Assembly: GCA_945888995.1 (NCBI GenBank)
Contig: CAMDBA010000008.1
Span: 1-49,061 of the forward strand
Length of the DNA stretch: 49,061 bases
Direction: 5' to 3'
Origin: a bacterium UBP8_UBA817
GTDB lineage: Bacteria; Margulisbacteria; Marinamargulisbacteria; CAMDBA01
The first letter of the stretch is position 1, and each line of letters opens with the position of its first letter. The notes under the pieces were generated by a model. That model did no database searches and was not told the DNA's origin. It was given only the letters and a program-made list of their open reading frames with translations. The translations under genes and the position numbers were made by a program. Shown piece after piece: positions 34,105 through 43,819 of the stretch.

Positions 34105-34349
34105 CGTAATCTAGTTGACCTTTCACCGGCAAATTCAATACCGCTAACTGTAATTTCAATAGTATAGCCACCGAAAATACCTACTTTCGGAGCTAGATTA
34201 AATTACCTCATAGTAGAGTAAAAGGGAATCCTGACTTATCAAATCAGTGCTAAAACGTACGTCTGGAACAAACCAAGACACGTTATTATATAATGATAGA
34301 GATTTTTTAAATCCGCCCGATTTTCTAACGACTCATATCTCCTTGGTAA
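34105..34349. other. Divergent intergenic region proS/hisS
   Basis: No gene. A CCGAAA/TTTCGG hairpin (34171-34190) and a -10-like TATACT on the minus strand (34161-34166) probably belong to the proS leader. No T-box specifier or antiterminator consensus (GGTGGNACC-type) is recognised on either strand. Confidence 0.4.
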
Positions 34350-34378
34350 TTGCCCATCCGAGATTCCATTGCTATAAT
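34350..34378 (+). promoter_or_regulatory. Promoter of hisS-aspS-hisA
   Basis: TTGCCC (34350-34355) and TATAAT (34373-34378) with a 17-nt spacer. The ATG is 11 nt after the -10 box and there is no Shine-Dalgarno site, so the predicted leader is about 5 nt. Confidence 0.7.
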
Positions 34379-34389
34379 GCCGCATCTTT

Positions 34390-35655
34390 ATGAAATACAC
34401 ATTACCACGCGGTACTCGCGATATTTTACCTGAGGAAATGGGATTCTGGCACAACATTGAGTCAGTCTCCAGAACCCTCTTTCATCTCTACAATTACCAC
34501 GAGATCCGGACCCCGATTTTCGAATCGACAGGCCTGTTTGAGGGAAGTATCGGAAACGAAACCGATATTGTCGAAAAAGAAATGTACACGTTTCTGGATA
34601 AAGGCGGCCGAAGCCTGACCTTGCGTCCGGAGGGCACTGCCCCGCTTGTTCGGGCATATTTGCAAAATAACATGCACAAAAAACAGCGAAATTCGAAGCT
34701 GTATTACTGCGGCCCGATGTTTCGTTATGAACGCCCACAAGCGGGTCGCTACCGTCAATTTCACCAGGTCGGCGTCGAAAACATCGGCACACCGGAGCCG
34801 TTTGCCGATGCCGAAGTTATCTCTCTCGGCGTACACTTATTTGACGAACTCGGTCTGACCGATTTATCCGTCACGATTAATTCCGTCGGATGTCCTGTCT
34901 GCCGCCCGGTTATCGAAGAGCGAATCAAACAATTCATCGGAACCAATCTCCACTTCTTATGCGGAGACTGCCAACGTCGGTTCGACACAAAACCGTTGCG
35001 GATCCTTGACTGCAAAAGCAACCAGTGCAAAACCTATTTTTCAGGACTTCCCGATATCAGGGATTCTCACTGCCAGGAATGCCGTGATCACTTCAACTCG
35101 GTTCTGGAATATCTGGATTCTCTGGGCATTATGTTTCACATCAATCCCCGTCTCGTACGCGGACTTGATTATTATACCCGCACCACATTTGAAATTATTT
35201 CGGACCAGCTCGGCGCACAAAATGCCCTTTGCGGCGGCGGACGGTATGACTACCTCGTCGAAAAAATGGGTGGTCCGCATACGCCTGCAGTCGGATTTGC
35301 GTTTGGCCTGGAACGAGCGGTGATGATTTTAAAAAGCCTGCTCGACCACAATCACTACGACGATGTCATCAGTATCTTTATTGCACCGATCGGATTTGCG
35401 CAGCGCACAAAATGTTTTTATATTTTGGACGAACTCCGTCGTGCCGGCATCAAATGTGAAATGTCATACGTCACAGAAGAACTCAAACCGCAACTCAGAC
35501 AAGCCAATCGCCTCGGCGCTGAATATACGCTGATCTATGGCTATGATGAGGCGGAACGCCACATTATGATCATCAAAAAAATGGCCAACGGCGAACAACA
35601 CGAAATCGAACTCGAAAAACTCATCCCCTATCTAAGGGCTGAACTGAAAGCATGA
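34390..35655 (+). CDS. hisS: Histidyl-tRNA synthetase
   Basis: Class II synthetase charging tRNA-His. The 421-aa protein has motif 1 region (RTPIFESTGLF), motif 2 (RPEGTAPLVRAY, FRYERPQAGRYRQFHQVGVE), the HisRS-specific LVRGLDYYTRTTFE, motif 3 (GGGRYDYLVEKMGG, GFAFGLERAV) and a C-terminal anticodon domain. A cysteine-rich stretch (about residues 175-230, CPVC, CGDCQ, CQEC) is typical of many bacterial HisRS and may bind zinc. The start is fixed by ATG at 34390, very close to the promoter. It overlaps aspS by 4 nt. Confidence 0.96.
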   Translation: MKYTLPRGTRDILPEEMGFWHNIESVSRTLFHLYNYHEIRTPIFESTGLFEGSIGNETDIVEKEMYTFLDKGGRSLTLRPEGTAPLVRAYLQNNMHKKQRNSKLYYCGPMFRYERPQAGRYRQFHQVGVENIGTPEPFADAEVISLGVHLFDELGLTDLSVTINSVGCPVCRPVIEERIKQFIGTNLHFLCGDCQRRFDTKPLRILDCKSNQCKTYFSGLPDIRDSHCQECRDHFNSVLEYLDSLGIMFHINPRLVRGLDYYTRTTFEIISDQLGAQNALCGGGRYDYLVEKMGGPHTPAVGFAFGLERAVMILKSLLDHNHYDDVISIFIAPIGFAQRTKCFYILDELRRAGIKCEMSYVTEELKPQLRQANRLGAEYTLIYGYDEAERHIMIIKKMANGEQHEIELEKLIPYLRAELKA

Positions 35656-37412
35656 ACACCGGCTACAAGACCCATCAAGCCGGAACCCTTCGGACCGACT
35701 TAATCGGTCAAACGGTCACTGTTGCCGGTTGGGTACACCGGGTCCGGGATCTGGGCGGCGTTATTTTCTTTGATCTGAGAGACAGATCGGGCTTGATTCA
35801 GATCGTCGCGGATTCCGTCCACAATGCGAACATTCATTCGCAGGCCAGCCGGATTAAATCCGAATGGGTCGTAAAAGCCACAGGTATTGTCTCGGAACGG
35901 GCCTCTAAAAATCCTGACATGCCCACCGGCGATGTTGAAATCATACTCTCGGAACTGGTGATATTAAATGAAGCATTGCCACCGGTTTTTTCCGTATCGG
36001 ATCAGTCACCAGTCGACGAAGCAACTAAACTCAAATACCGATACCTGGATTTAAGACGCCCCGAAAATGCTCAGAAATTCATCACACGTCACCGGATCAC
36101 CAGTCGGATTCGCCGCTTTCTGGATAATCAGGGATTTATGGATATCGAAACCCCGATGCTAACCAAAAGCACACCGGAAGGCGCCCGCGATTACCTCGTC
36201 CCATCAAGGGTTCATCCGGGAAAATGTTTCGCACTTCCTCAATCACCTCAACTGTTCAAACAATTACTCATGATGTCCGGTATCGAACGCTACTACCAAT
36301 GCGTCAAATGCTTCAGAGACGAAGACCTTCGGGCCGACCGGCAACCGGAATTCACCCAAATTGACCTTGAAGCGTCTTTTGTCACGCAAGAAGATATCAT
36401 CACACTTACCAACGATATCATGTCCGAAGCATTTGAAGCGGCCGGAATTACATTGCCCGAAACCATTTCCCGGCTAACCTATAAAGAAGCGATGACCCGA
36501 TACGGCACCGACGCCCCGGATCTCCGGTTTGGGCTGGAACACCACATCCTAACCGATATCTTGGGCAAAACGGACTTCGCCGTCTTTCAATCCGTAACCG
36601 AATCCGGTGGCCTAATCAAAGGCTTAACCGTTCCCGGCGGCAGCACAGTATTATCCCGGAAAACCATTGATGAACTCACCGAATTCGTTAAAGGATTCGG
36701 CGTCAAAGGCCTGGCGTATATTCATCGCCGGTCCGAAGACGAATTTAACTCTCCGATTGCAAAATTCTTACCTGATCAATTTTTACCCTCGTTCGCCGAG
36801 AAAATGAATTGCGCGCCAGGTGATACAATCCTGATCATCGCGGATACCAGCCATAAAGCCGTTCATGATAGCATGTCAAAACTCCGCCTGGAGCTTGCCC
36901 GTCGATTAGACCTGGCTAAAACCCCGTATGCCCTGACATGGGTTATTGACTTCCCGTTATTTGAACGGGACAGCGAAGGAAACCTGACATCAACTCACCA
37001 TCCCTTTACTTCACCGCATCCCGAAGACATTCATTTACTCAGCACGACGCCGGAACATGTCCGCGCAGTAGCCTACGACATTGTCCTAAATGGAACAGAG
37101 CTCGGTGGCGGCAGCATCCGAATTCATGACAGCAAACTCCAACATCAATTATTCGGGATTCTCGGCCTGACGGATGCTGATATTGACACGAAGTTCGGAT
37201 TTTTTGTCGACGCGCTTCAATACGGCACCCCGCCTCATGGCGGACTTGCAATCGGACTCGATCGCCTGTGCATGATGCTCACCCGCTCAAAGTCGATTCG
37301 GGAAGTCATTGCGTTTCCTAAAACTCAGAACGCCAGCTGCCCTCTGACAGATGCACCTTCGGCAGTGAGTGCCTCTCAGCTAAAAGACCTCCGCTTGAAA
37401 CTGGACATATAA
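35652..37412 (+). CDS. aspS: Aspartyl-tRNA synthetase
   Basis: Class II synthetase of the bacterial type, 586 aa. It starts with the OB-fold anticodon domain (VAGWVHRVRDLGGVIFFDLRDRSG), has motif 2 (YYQCVKCFRDEDLRADRQPEFTQIDLE), the GAD insertion domain (about residues 285-420) and motif 3 (GLAIGLDRLCMMLT), plus the signature SKSIREVIAFPKTQ near the end. Whether it is discriminating or also charges tRNA-Asn cannot be decided here; no gatCAB gene is in the window. ATG overlaps hisS (ATGA), TAA overlaps hisA. Confidence 0.96.
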   Translation: MNTGYKTHQAGTLRTDLIGQTVTVAGWVHRVRDLGGVIFFDLRDRSGLIQIVADSVHNANIHSQASRIKSEWVVKATGIVSERASKNPDMPTGDVEIILSELVILNEALPPVFSVSDQSPVDEATKLKYRYLDLRRPENAQKFITRHRITSRIRRFLDNQGFMDIETPMLTKSTPEGARDYLVPSRVHPGKCFALPQSPQLFKQLLMMSGIERYYQCVKCFRDEDLRADRQPEFTQIDLEASFVTQEDIITLTNDIMSEAFEAAGITLPETISRLTYKEAMTRYGTDAPDLRFGLEHHILTDILGKTDFAVFQSVTESGGLIKGLTVPGGSTVLSRKTIDELTEFVKGFGVKGLAYIHRRSEDEFNSPIAKFLPDQFLPSFAEKMNCAPGDTILIIADTSHKAVHDSMSKLRLELARRLDLAKTPYALTWVIDFPLFERDSEGNLTSTHHPFTSPHPEDIHLLSTTPEHVRAVAYDIVLNGTELGGGSIRIHDSKLQHQLFGILGLTDADIDTKFGFFVDALQYGTPPHGGLAIGLDRLCMMLTRSKSIREVIAFPKTQNASCPLTDAPSAVSASQLKDLRLKLDI

Positions 37413-38131
37413 TGTTCACCGTTATCCCCGCCATCGATATCATTAACGGCAAAGTCGTCCGGCTCACTCAAGGCGACTATAACCGGGTAGAAGAATACAC
37501 CTTCAGCCCGGCCGACATTTCCAAACAATACGAATCGCATGGCGCAACCCGCATCCACATTATCGATCTGGACGGCGCAAAAAGCGGTAAAATCTGCAAT
37601 ACCGACACCCTCCGCGAAGTCCGTGCCGCAGTTAATTGCGAGCTGGAATTCGGCGGTGGCGTACGCGATATCGAAACCGTCGCGCAACTCATCGACCTTG
37701 GAATTGACTATGTCATTCTGGGATCTATTTTGATCAAGAACCCCGAGCTCGCTCACCGCATTATCCGACAATTCCCCGGCCACATTATCGCCGGCATCGA
37801 TGCCAAAGACGAAAAAGTCGCCACTGAAGGCTGGCTTTATAACAGCACCATGCCCGCGACAGACCTAATCGAGCAGCTCAACGATCTCCCATTAGAGAGC
37901 ATCATTTACACCGATATCGCCAAAGATGGCGCGATGCTAGGTCCGAACCTTGATCAGCTCAAAACAATGACTGCCGTCGCAAAACACCCCATTATTGCAT
38001 CGGGAGGCGTCCGATCACTGGAAGACATTCAGGACATCCGGGCATTAGAATCATTAGGCGTAAGCGGGTGTATTATTGGAAAAGCCGTGCTATCCGGATC
38101 TCTGCCTTTATCCGATATCTGGAACGCTTAA
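37412..38131 (+). CDS. hisA: ProFAR isomerase (histidine synthesis)
   Basis: HisA isomerises ProFAR to PRFAR in histidine synthesis. The 239-aa (beta/alpha)8 barrel has the catalytic Asp in PAIDIINGKVVRLTQGD (Asp8), the half-barrel phosphate loop GGGVRDIETV, the second Asp in IAGIDAKDEKVATEGW (about 130) and ASGGVRSLEDI. TrpF/PriA dual function is not suggested. It is a lone his biosynthetic gene in a synthetase operon with hisS, so histidine supply and charging share a transcript. It starts within the aspS stop and its end overlaps the convergent menH end. Confidence 0.94.
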   Translation: MFTVIPAIDIINGKVVRLTQGDYNRVEEYTFSPADISKQYESHGATRIHIIDLDGAKSGKICNTDTLREVRAAVNCELEFGGGVRDIETVAQLIDLGIDYVILGSILIKNPELAHRIIRQFPGHIIAGIDAKDEKVATEGWLYNSTMPATDLIEQLNDLPLESIIYTDIAKDGAMLGPNLDQLKTMTAVAKHPIIASGGVRSLEDIQDIRALESLGVSGCIIGKAVLSGSLPLSDIWNA

Positions 38132-38146
38132 AAAAACCGTTTAAGC
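38126..38146. terminator. Hairpin over overlapping stop codons of hisA and menH
   Basis: GCTTAAA (38126-38132) and TTTAAGC (38140-38146) form a perfect 7-bp stem with a 7-nt loop. The stop codons of the convergent genes lie within the first arm. It may serve as a compact bidirectional terminator, but no external T-run is present. Confidence 0.45.
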
Positions 38147-38859
38147 AATTGGGCAACCAACTCTGGCCGCTCAACATGAGGCATATGCCCCGCCCCATCA
38201 ATTATCACATGTCGGCTATTGGATATGAGCAGAGCCATCTGACTCATCGTCTCCCGAAACTTCGGATCCTGCTCACCTGAGATTAGCAATACCGGTATCG
38301 CCAATTCACCCAACTGGTCCCACAATGATGCCTGACGCCCTAAAGAAAACCCCTGTAAAGCCCGTGCCAACGCTTTGGAATCCTGAGATAGGCGTTGCGT
38401 TTTAATCTCCCGCAACAACGGCGACTCTCTCAAAGAAATAAAAACCTCCTGAGAAAACCACGCATCTAAAACATCCCCAAAAAAGTCAAACTCCAACCGA
38501 GCCGCCCAATCTTCGTCCGACGCAATCCGAGCCACCCTATCCACTTCATTTTGTAAGCCGGGAGATGCGGATTCCAACACCAAACCACTGACCCTTTCCG
38601 GATAATGAATCGCCAAATACAGAGCCAAGCGGCCACCCATTGAATAGCCCACAGCCCGGCACGAAGAGACCCCATTGTCATCCAACATCTTGATTAGAAC
38701 ACGAGCTTGCGAGCCAAAATCAACCGCCTGACCAGCGTTACCACCATGCCCGGCAAGATCCGGCAAAAGATACGGCAAGCCCACGTCTTCCGCAATCCGC
38801 CGAAAATCCTCTCCGACACCCATAAAACCGTGAAGGTATAAAACAAAATCAGAATTCAC
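38128..38859 (-). CDS. menH: SHCHC synthase (MenH), alpha/beta hydrolase
   Basis: A 243-aa alpha/beta-hydrolase. It has the oxyanion LHGFMG, the nucleophile elbow GYSMGGRLALYLA (Ser near residue 89), the MenH-like DLAGHGGN segment, a catalytic Asp in SGEQDPKF and the His in DGAGHMPHVERPE. This set is typical of MenH, which eliminates pyruvate from SEPHCHC, the MenD product. Other hydrolases share the fold, but menF and menD in this window support MenH. It lies 9 nt after hflX at the end of a long minus-strand run and overlaps the hisA end by 4 nt. Confidence 0.82.
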   Translation of the reverse strand: MNSDFVLYLHGFMGVGEDFRRIAEDVGLPYLLPDLAGHGGNAGQAVDFGSQARVLIKMLDDNGVSSCRAVGYSMGGRLALYLAIHYPERVSGLVLESASPGLQNEVDRVARIASDEDWAARLEFDFFGDVLDAWFSQEVFISLRESPLLREIKTQRLSQDSKALARALQGFSLGRQASLWDQLGELAIPVLLISGEQDPKFRETMSQMALLISNSRHVIIDGAGHMPHVERPELVAQLLKRFF

Positions 38860-38868
38860 GCCGGTCTT

Positions 38869-40131
38869 TTACGAAGTTTTATACAACATCCCCATCAACT
38901 TCTCACCGATAATTCCATTCAATTCCGCATGCACTTCGACATACTCTTGTTTGTATTCGATCGATTTGATCTCGGCTTTCTTATGGATCAAATCCAAAAC
39001 GTCTAATTTGCTATACGCAATCCGATAGGTAAAATCACGGTGGAATTGCTTAAGAAACTCGGTAATCCTCTCTAGTAATTGAGTAAGGGAATTAGGATCA
39101 ATCGCCGAGATAAACATCCCGTCGGTAATACCCAGGCTAGTCAGATCGGGTAAATAATCCCTCGGAAGCAGGTCCATTTTATTCAGCACATAAAACTGTG
39201 GCTTATCTTGCGCGCCGATTTCCTCGAGAATCGACCGGGCCGTCTCAATCATCGAGCGGCACTTCGGATGCGAAATATCAACGATATGAAGCAGGAAATC
39301 CGCCTCGGCCACTTCTTCTAAAGTTGCCCGAAATGAGGTGACTAACTGATGCGGCAGTTTCTGGATAAAACCAACCGTGTCTGTTAATAAAATTTCTTCA
39401 TTCGTCGGCAGCTTCAATCGACGCGTCGTTGGATCTAAGGTCGCAAATAACTTGTCTTCGGCTAATACGTCCGCTTGAGTTAGCGCATTGAGTAAGGTTG
39501 ATTTTCCGGCATTGGTATAGCCGACCAGGGTTCCCGTTACCATTGGAATGGTTTGACGTTTGGTGCGCTGGGTTTTGCGATGTTCCCGGACTTTGACCAG
39601 GTCTTTTTTCAAAAACGCGATCCGTTTCCCGAGAAGACGCTTATCAGTTTCCAGCTGTTTTTCACCCGGACCACGGGTTCCGACGCCACCTCCGCCAAGA
39701 CGTGATAAGTGGGTCCACATCTTGGTTAATCGAGGTTTAAGATATTCCAGCTGGGCAAGCTCGACCTGAAGCTGAGCCTCAAATGTCTGAGCACGTCCGG
39801 CAAAAATATCCAGGATAAGCCCGGTCCGATCCATCACTTTAATCTTAAGTTCCATCTCAAGGGTGCGCTGTTGTGAAGGCGTTAATTCATCATCGGTAAT
39901 CAGAACTTCGACGCCAAGCTCGACTATCTGATCCCGCAATTCTTCCAGCTTCCCGGAGCCCACATAAAACTTGGTATGCGGCCGTTCCCGAACCTGAGAC
40001 ATTTCACCGACGACTTCCAGTCCGGCCGTACGACTGAGCTCCGCTAGCTCAATTAACGACTCACCGACCTCCCACAATGCATCCGGCTCGTGGGTTTCAA
40101 CCCCGACTAAAAAGGCCTTTATTGTGCTCAT
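38869..40131 (-). CDS. hflX: GTPase HflX
   Basis: Ribosome-associated GTPase that splits stalled or heat-damaged 70S ribosomes. The 420-aa protein has the HflX N-domain (VGSGKLEELR, TDDELTPSQQRTLE, the glycine-rich LGGGGVGTRGPGEKQLETD), G1 GYTNAGKST (about 208-216), G3 DTVGFI and G4 NKMD, and a C-terminal extension. Length is close to E. coli HflX (426 aa). Its start overlaps the TPR gene (4 nt) and menH follows after 9 nt. Confidence 0.95.
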   Translation of the reverse strand: MSTIKAFLVGVETHEPDALWEVGESLIELAELSRTAGLEVVGEMSQVRERPHTKFYVGSGKLEELRDQIVELGVEVLITDDELTPSQQRTLEMELKIKVMDRTGLILDIFAGRAQTFEAQLQVELAQLEYLKPRLTKMWTHLSRLGGGGVGTRGPGEKQLETDKRLLGKRIAFLKKDLVKVREHRKTQRTKRQTIPMVTGTLVGYTNAGKSTLLNALTQADVLAEDKLFATLDPTTRRLKLPTNEEILLTDTVGFIQKLPHQLVTSFRATLEEVAEADFLLHIVDISHPKCRSMIETARSILEEIGAQDKPQFYVLNKMDLLPRDYLPDLTSLGITDGMFISAIDPNSLTQLLERITEFLKQFHRDFTYRIAYSKLDVLDLIHKKAEIKSIEYKQEYVEVHAELNGIIGEKLMGMLYKTS

Positions 40132-41075
40132 TTGGCATGGAGTTGAGAAAGCGCGAACTGATAAGGCCCTTGGATCGGGGCATCGATATAAGCCTGGGAA
40201 ATCCGTTTATAAGTATCGACCGCTTTTTGCCAATCCTTCATCATCAGATACGTATCCGCCAACTTTCTAAGCGGCATATAATCAAAGGGCCGCTGCTTGA
40301 CCTGGGCTTCATAAATCTTCGCAGCCTTGGCATATTGTCTTTGTTGGACATAGGCCGCTCCTAAGATATCCGGAATGTTCTGAAAATTCGGGCTTGCTAC
40401 ATAAATTTCGGCATATTGATCAATCGCCAGATTAAATCGATTGGTTCGCCGGTAAATATCCGCAAGATTAAAATGGGCTTCTAAAATACGATCATCAATA
40501 TCAAGCGACTTTTTATAATATATCTGGGCTTCGTCAAGACGATTCGTCTGATGATAAAAATACGCCAGACTCAACTGAAATAACGGGTTGTTATGATCCA
40601 AAACAGAGGCCGTTTTGAATTGGTCTTCAGCTTCGGTTAGATATTTAGTCTTATTATAAGGTTTGAGTTGGGCATATTGTAGCAACACATTTCCGAGCCG
40701 GTTCCGATACCATGGATTCATTTTATCGTACGCAATGGATTGACGGTAAACCGCTTCGGCTTTACCCAAATAAAGTAATTTTTCGTCGGTCTTAGCCAGC
40801 GTTCCGGCATAGTTTTCGTATGACTTACCAAGCTCAGTCTTATATTGAACTTCCCAGGGCGCTTCGGAAACAGCCTGTTGATAAAACGCAATCGCCGCCG
40901 AATAATTTTGCTGCGCATCACGGTTAAATCCTTCCCGATAATCACGCTCCGCAAAATACGGAAGCACCGACTGCCAAATCCCAATCACCGCCATCAAAAC
41001 CAAGATCCCGATTGCGATGATAGAGGTAGCAGACAAATGAGAAGCTGAAAGCGTAGGTGATTTAGGTGTTGCCAT
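40128..41075 (-). CDS. TPR-repeat membrane-anchored protein
   Basis: A 315-aa protein with one N-terminal transmembrane anchor (about residues 15-40, ATSIIAIGILVLMAVIGIWQSVL) and then about seven tetratricopeptide repeats (for example AAIAFYQQAVSEAPW, AEAVYRQSIAYDKMNPWYRNRLG, AQIYYKKSLDIDDRILEAHFNLADIYRR). TPRs mediate protein binding, so it probably faces the periplasm. The ATG at 41075 follows GGGAAT and overlaps the 3' end of the O-antigen-ligase-like gene by 14 nt. Such ligase/TPR pairs or fusions are common in polysaccharide loci, so it may scaffold its neighbour. Confidence 0.8.
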   Translation of the reverse strand: MATPKSPTLSASHLSATSIIAIGILVLMAVIGIWQSVLPYFAERDYREGFNRDAQQNYSAAIAFYQQAVSEAPWEVQYKTELGKSYENYAGTLAKTDEKLLYLGKAEAVYRQSIAYDKMNPWYRNRLGNVLLQYAQLKPYNKTKYLTEAEDQFKTASVLDHNNPLFQLSLAYFYHQTNRLDEAQIYYKKSLDIDDRILEAHFNLADIYRRTNRFNLAIDQYAEIYVASPNFQNIPDILGAAYVQQRQYAKAAKIYEAQVKQRPFDYMPLRKLADTYLMMKDWQKAVDTYKRISQAYIDAPIQGPYQFALSQLHAK

Positions 41076-42999
41076 TGGATTCCCAGTTCCGAAAATCAGG
41101 ATGCCGTACAATCGCTAACCCAAGTCCGAGATAAACATAGAATAAAAACAACGTTGCCACCACACCAAAGTTAAAGAGAACCTGTCCCAGATAAACCACC
41201 GCTCCAGAAAAAACACCCAGCAGGACATATCGATAAGGGTTACGGCGCAACAAGTATTCGCCTTTCACGATCAAAACACACCAACCGATGATCACCAATC
41301 CGTAATAAATCACAAATCCGACAACACCACGTGTGGCAATCGTATTCAAATATTCATTATGAAGCCGGTCCGGCGTAAAATTATGACCGCCTTCGAGAAT
41401 ACCGTAATCAGCCCGGCGGTACTTCGGATACATATATTTAATCGTGTCAGGACCGGAGCCGATGAGCCAGAAATCTTTAATCCAACCAACAGAACTTTTC
41501 CACATAGAGGTCCGGGCAGTTCCCTTAATCGCCACATCTTCATAGGAAGATACTTTATCCTGAACATTACTCAATGCCGTCAAAGAGCTCGTTGATTTGT
41601 CAGCGAACAACTTGGCAATATGGCTAGGCAGACTCGGCGCTACGATCACCAGAGCAAAGACCATTAAAAAACTCATCAGCCACACCCGCTTTTCCAGCCA
41701 TTGAGGTTGAGTATTACGGAATTCCATAAAATAATAAGCGACTAAAAGCGATGTATACAAAAAAATCGATGTCCAGGAAATCGCAATAAACTGAAGCTTT
41801 GCAAAAATCAAAATAATCACAAGACGGGAAACAACTTGTTTTAATTGATCTTTTAAATGAAAAGAAACAAACAAAAATAGCGGCACCAGAATCAGATATA
41901 AAATCGACTCGACAAGAAGTCCGAAACGAGACAAATCAAGCACATAAGTTAAGAATAAAAGGAGAGAAATCCCCGCCAAAATGGCCAATTCTTTGAGATC
42001 GATCGGTACTTTTTCAGTTTTCCCAGAGTCTTTTGATAGCGAACGGCTTGCTCCAAAATAACTGTAAAGAACATACAGTGCCAAAACCAGAGAAACTGGC
42101 ACAGCAACGACCAGGCCTTTTTGATGAAGGTTAAAAATATCGGTCAGATAAAACGCCGCGATTGCCGCACAAGTAAAGAAAAAATCGACTAATAAATACC
42201 GCTCAGAACGACGGTCCATATTGTTATTCACGAACAAATAAAACAGCGTCATCGCCGCAATAAACCCAAGCCATGTGGCACGAGAATAAGAAAGAAACTG
42301 ATTGTAATAAATAATAACCGTCAAAAAGAAAATAATCCATTTAGCAGGCACGATCCACTTGGGCATAAATTTAAAGCGGTCCTGTGTAGCAGATAAATAA
42401 AGGAGCCAGCCGATTCCTAAAGGCACCACCATCCCGACATAGGCGCAATAGTGGACGGGATTGTTAATACAGGCAAACACCCGTTGAGTCGGATCGACAC
42501 TCCAGTTCATAAAATCCATACCCAGACTCTGCATAACTCCATAAATACCGGACAGTCCCGTCGAAACCAAAATGCCGCCTACTACCCAATGAACCATCTT
42601 TTCCTTGGTTACCAGCTTGGCGAACATCAGGATCAGGACAACATAATTCACGATCGTGATCAGGCCTTCCCAACGGTCATAGGCTCCGATAATGCTGAGA
42701 CGAAGATTCTGGGAGAAGAGAGTCGAGACAATATTAACGCCGACCCAGAGAAGAAGTGGAATCTCAAGACCGATTTTCTGCCACCGGAATTCGGCCACCC
42801 CATTGTCTTTATAAAGCAGTCCACGAATGATCCAGACACTCATCGTGACAATGGTCACAACACGTAAAAGAAGGAGTTTATTAACCTCAAACACTGACCG
42901 AGTCAGAGAGGTAAAGACAAGGGGAATACCGACGACCAGGATCACCAGTAAAACGGTAAAAATAATGTCGAATAGACGGTCTAGTTGCTGCTTAGTCAT
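41062..42999 (-). CDS. O-antigen ligase/polymerase-like membrane protein
   Basis: A 645-aa polytopic inner-membrane protein with about 12-14 hydrophobic segments. The large periplasmic loop (about residues 490-560) carries SGPDTIKYMYPKYR and the ligase-type GHNFTPDRLHNEYLNTIATRGVVGF, the hallmark of the Wzy/WaaL (O-antigen ligase) superfamily. It may join or polymerise surface polysaccharide or attach glycans to proteins; which one is not clear. The next gene encodes a TPR protein. A 52-nt gap separates it from the ABC permease, with a small CCCTG/CAGGG hairpin (43017-43031). Confidence 0.82.
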   Translation of the reverse strand: MTKQQLDRLFDIIFTVLLVILVVGIPLVFTSLTRSVFEVNKLLLLRVVTIVTMSVWIIRGLLYKDNGVAEFRWQKIGLEIPLLLWVGVNIVSTLFSQNLRLSIIGAYDRWEGLITIVNYVVLILMFAKLVTKEKMVHWVVGGILVSTGLSGIYGVMQSLGMDFMNWSVDPTQRVFACINNPVHYCAYVGMVVPLGIGWLLYLSATQDRFKFMPKWIVPAKWIIFFLTVIIYYNQFLSYSRATWLGFIAAMTLFYLFVNNNMDRRSERYLLVDFFFTCAAIAAFYLTDIFNLHQKGLVVAVPVSLVLALYVLYSYFGASRSLSKDSGKTEKVPIDLKELAILAGISLLLFLTYVLDLSRFGLLVESILYLILVPLFLFVSFHLKDQLKQVVSRLVIILIFAKLQFIAISWTSIFLYTSLLVAYYFMEFRNTQPQWLEKRVWLMSFLMVFALVIVAPSLPSHIAKLFADKSTSSLTALSNVQDKVSSYEDVAIKGTARTSMWKSSVGWIKDFWLIGSGPDTIKYMYPKYRRADYGILEGGHNFTPDRLHNEYLNTIATRGVVGFVIYYGLVIIGWCVLIVKGEYLLRRNPYRYVLLGVFSGAVVYLGQVLFNFGVVATLFLFYVYLGLGLAIVRHPDFRNWESNGNT

Positions 43000-43051
43000 A
43001 GGATATGATCAGTTTACCCTGAAAAACAGGGGAAAGTCCATAAATTTGAGT

Positions 43052-43819
43052 TCACTGCCGAAGCCCCATCCCGCTCTTAAGCAACCACCAGCAAGCGCCC
43101 CATAAAACACCGGTAAAAACTAAAAGTGCAAAAAACGCCGGCATCGGAGATATATCGGACACCCCAAGGTAGACATGGCGGAACAAATTCACAATATATA
43201 ACACGGGATTAATGAGGGAGACGGTCTGCCAGAAAGCCGGAAGATGATGAATCGAGTAAAAAATACCGCCGAGATAAGTCAACGGCGTTAAGACAAATGT
43301 CGGCACAATCGAAATATCGTCAAACTTCCGCGCAAAAACCGCATTCAAAAATCCGGCCAAAGAAAACGCCAAGGCCGTCAAAAAAATCACACCCAGACAA
43401 GCCACTACATGCGTTAAATGAATATCGGTAAAAAACAACGACACTCCACTGACCAAGATCCCAACCAGCACTCCACGAAGCACGCCACCGGAAACATAGC
43501 CTGCCAGAATCGTCGTATAAGACATCGGAGATACCAGCATCTCTTCAATATTTTTCTGAAACTTAGCTCCGAATACCGAAGAAGACACATTGGCGTAGGA
43601 ATTCGTAATCACCGACATCATGATCAGGCCAGGCACGATAAATTCGATATAACTCACACCGGCGACTTTACCCAGCCGGCTACCGATAAATGAACCGAAT
43701 ATCAAGAAATACAACGTCATTGTAATCACGGAAGGCAACAAGGTCTGAGGCCAGATCCGAAAAATCCGAGTCACTTCCTTATCCAGAATCGTCCAGAAAC
43801 CGACTAACTGCACCCTCAT
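43052..43819 (-). CDS. ABC-2 type transporter permease
   Basis: A 255-aa inner-membrane protein with six hydrophobic segments of the ABC-2 family. The landmarks are FIVPGLIMMSVITNSYANVSSSVFGAKFQKNIEEMLVSPM (coupling helix region) and PLTYLGGIFYSIHHLPAFWQTVSLINPVLYIVNLFRHVYLG near the C-terminus, as in YadH-type exporters. It overlaps its ATPase by 4 nt. The exported substrate is unknown; the O-antigen-ligase-like neighbour allows a polysaccharide or lipid, but YadGH-type exporters are unassigned in E. coli as well. Confidence 0.9.
   Translation of the reverse strand: MRVQLVGFWTILDKEVTRIFRIWPQTLLPSVITMTLYFLIFGSFIGSRLGKVAGVSYIEFIVPGLIMMSVITNSYANVSSSVFGAKFQKNIEEMLVSPMSYTTILAGYVSGGVLRGVLVGILVSGVSLFFTDIHLTHVVACLGVIFLTALAFSLAGFLNAVFARKFDDISIVPTFVLTPLTYLGGIFYSIHHLPAFWQTVSLINPVLYIVNLFRHVYLGVSDISPMPAFFALLVFTGVLWGACWWLLKSGMGLRQ

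Noticed and set aside
34105-34389. T-box leader for proS or hisS
   Set aside because: No T-box antiterminator sequence, and the hisS promoter lies only 11 nt before the ATG, which leaves no leader.
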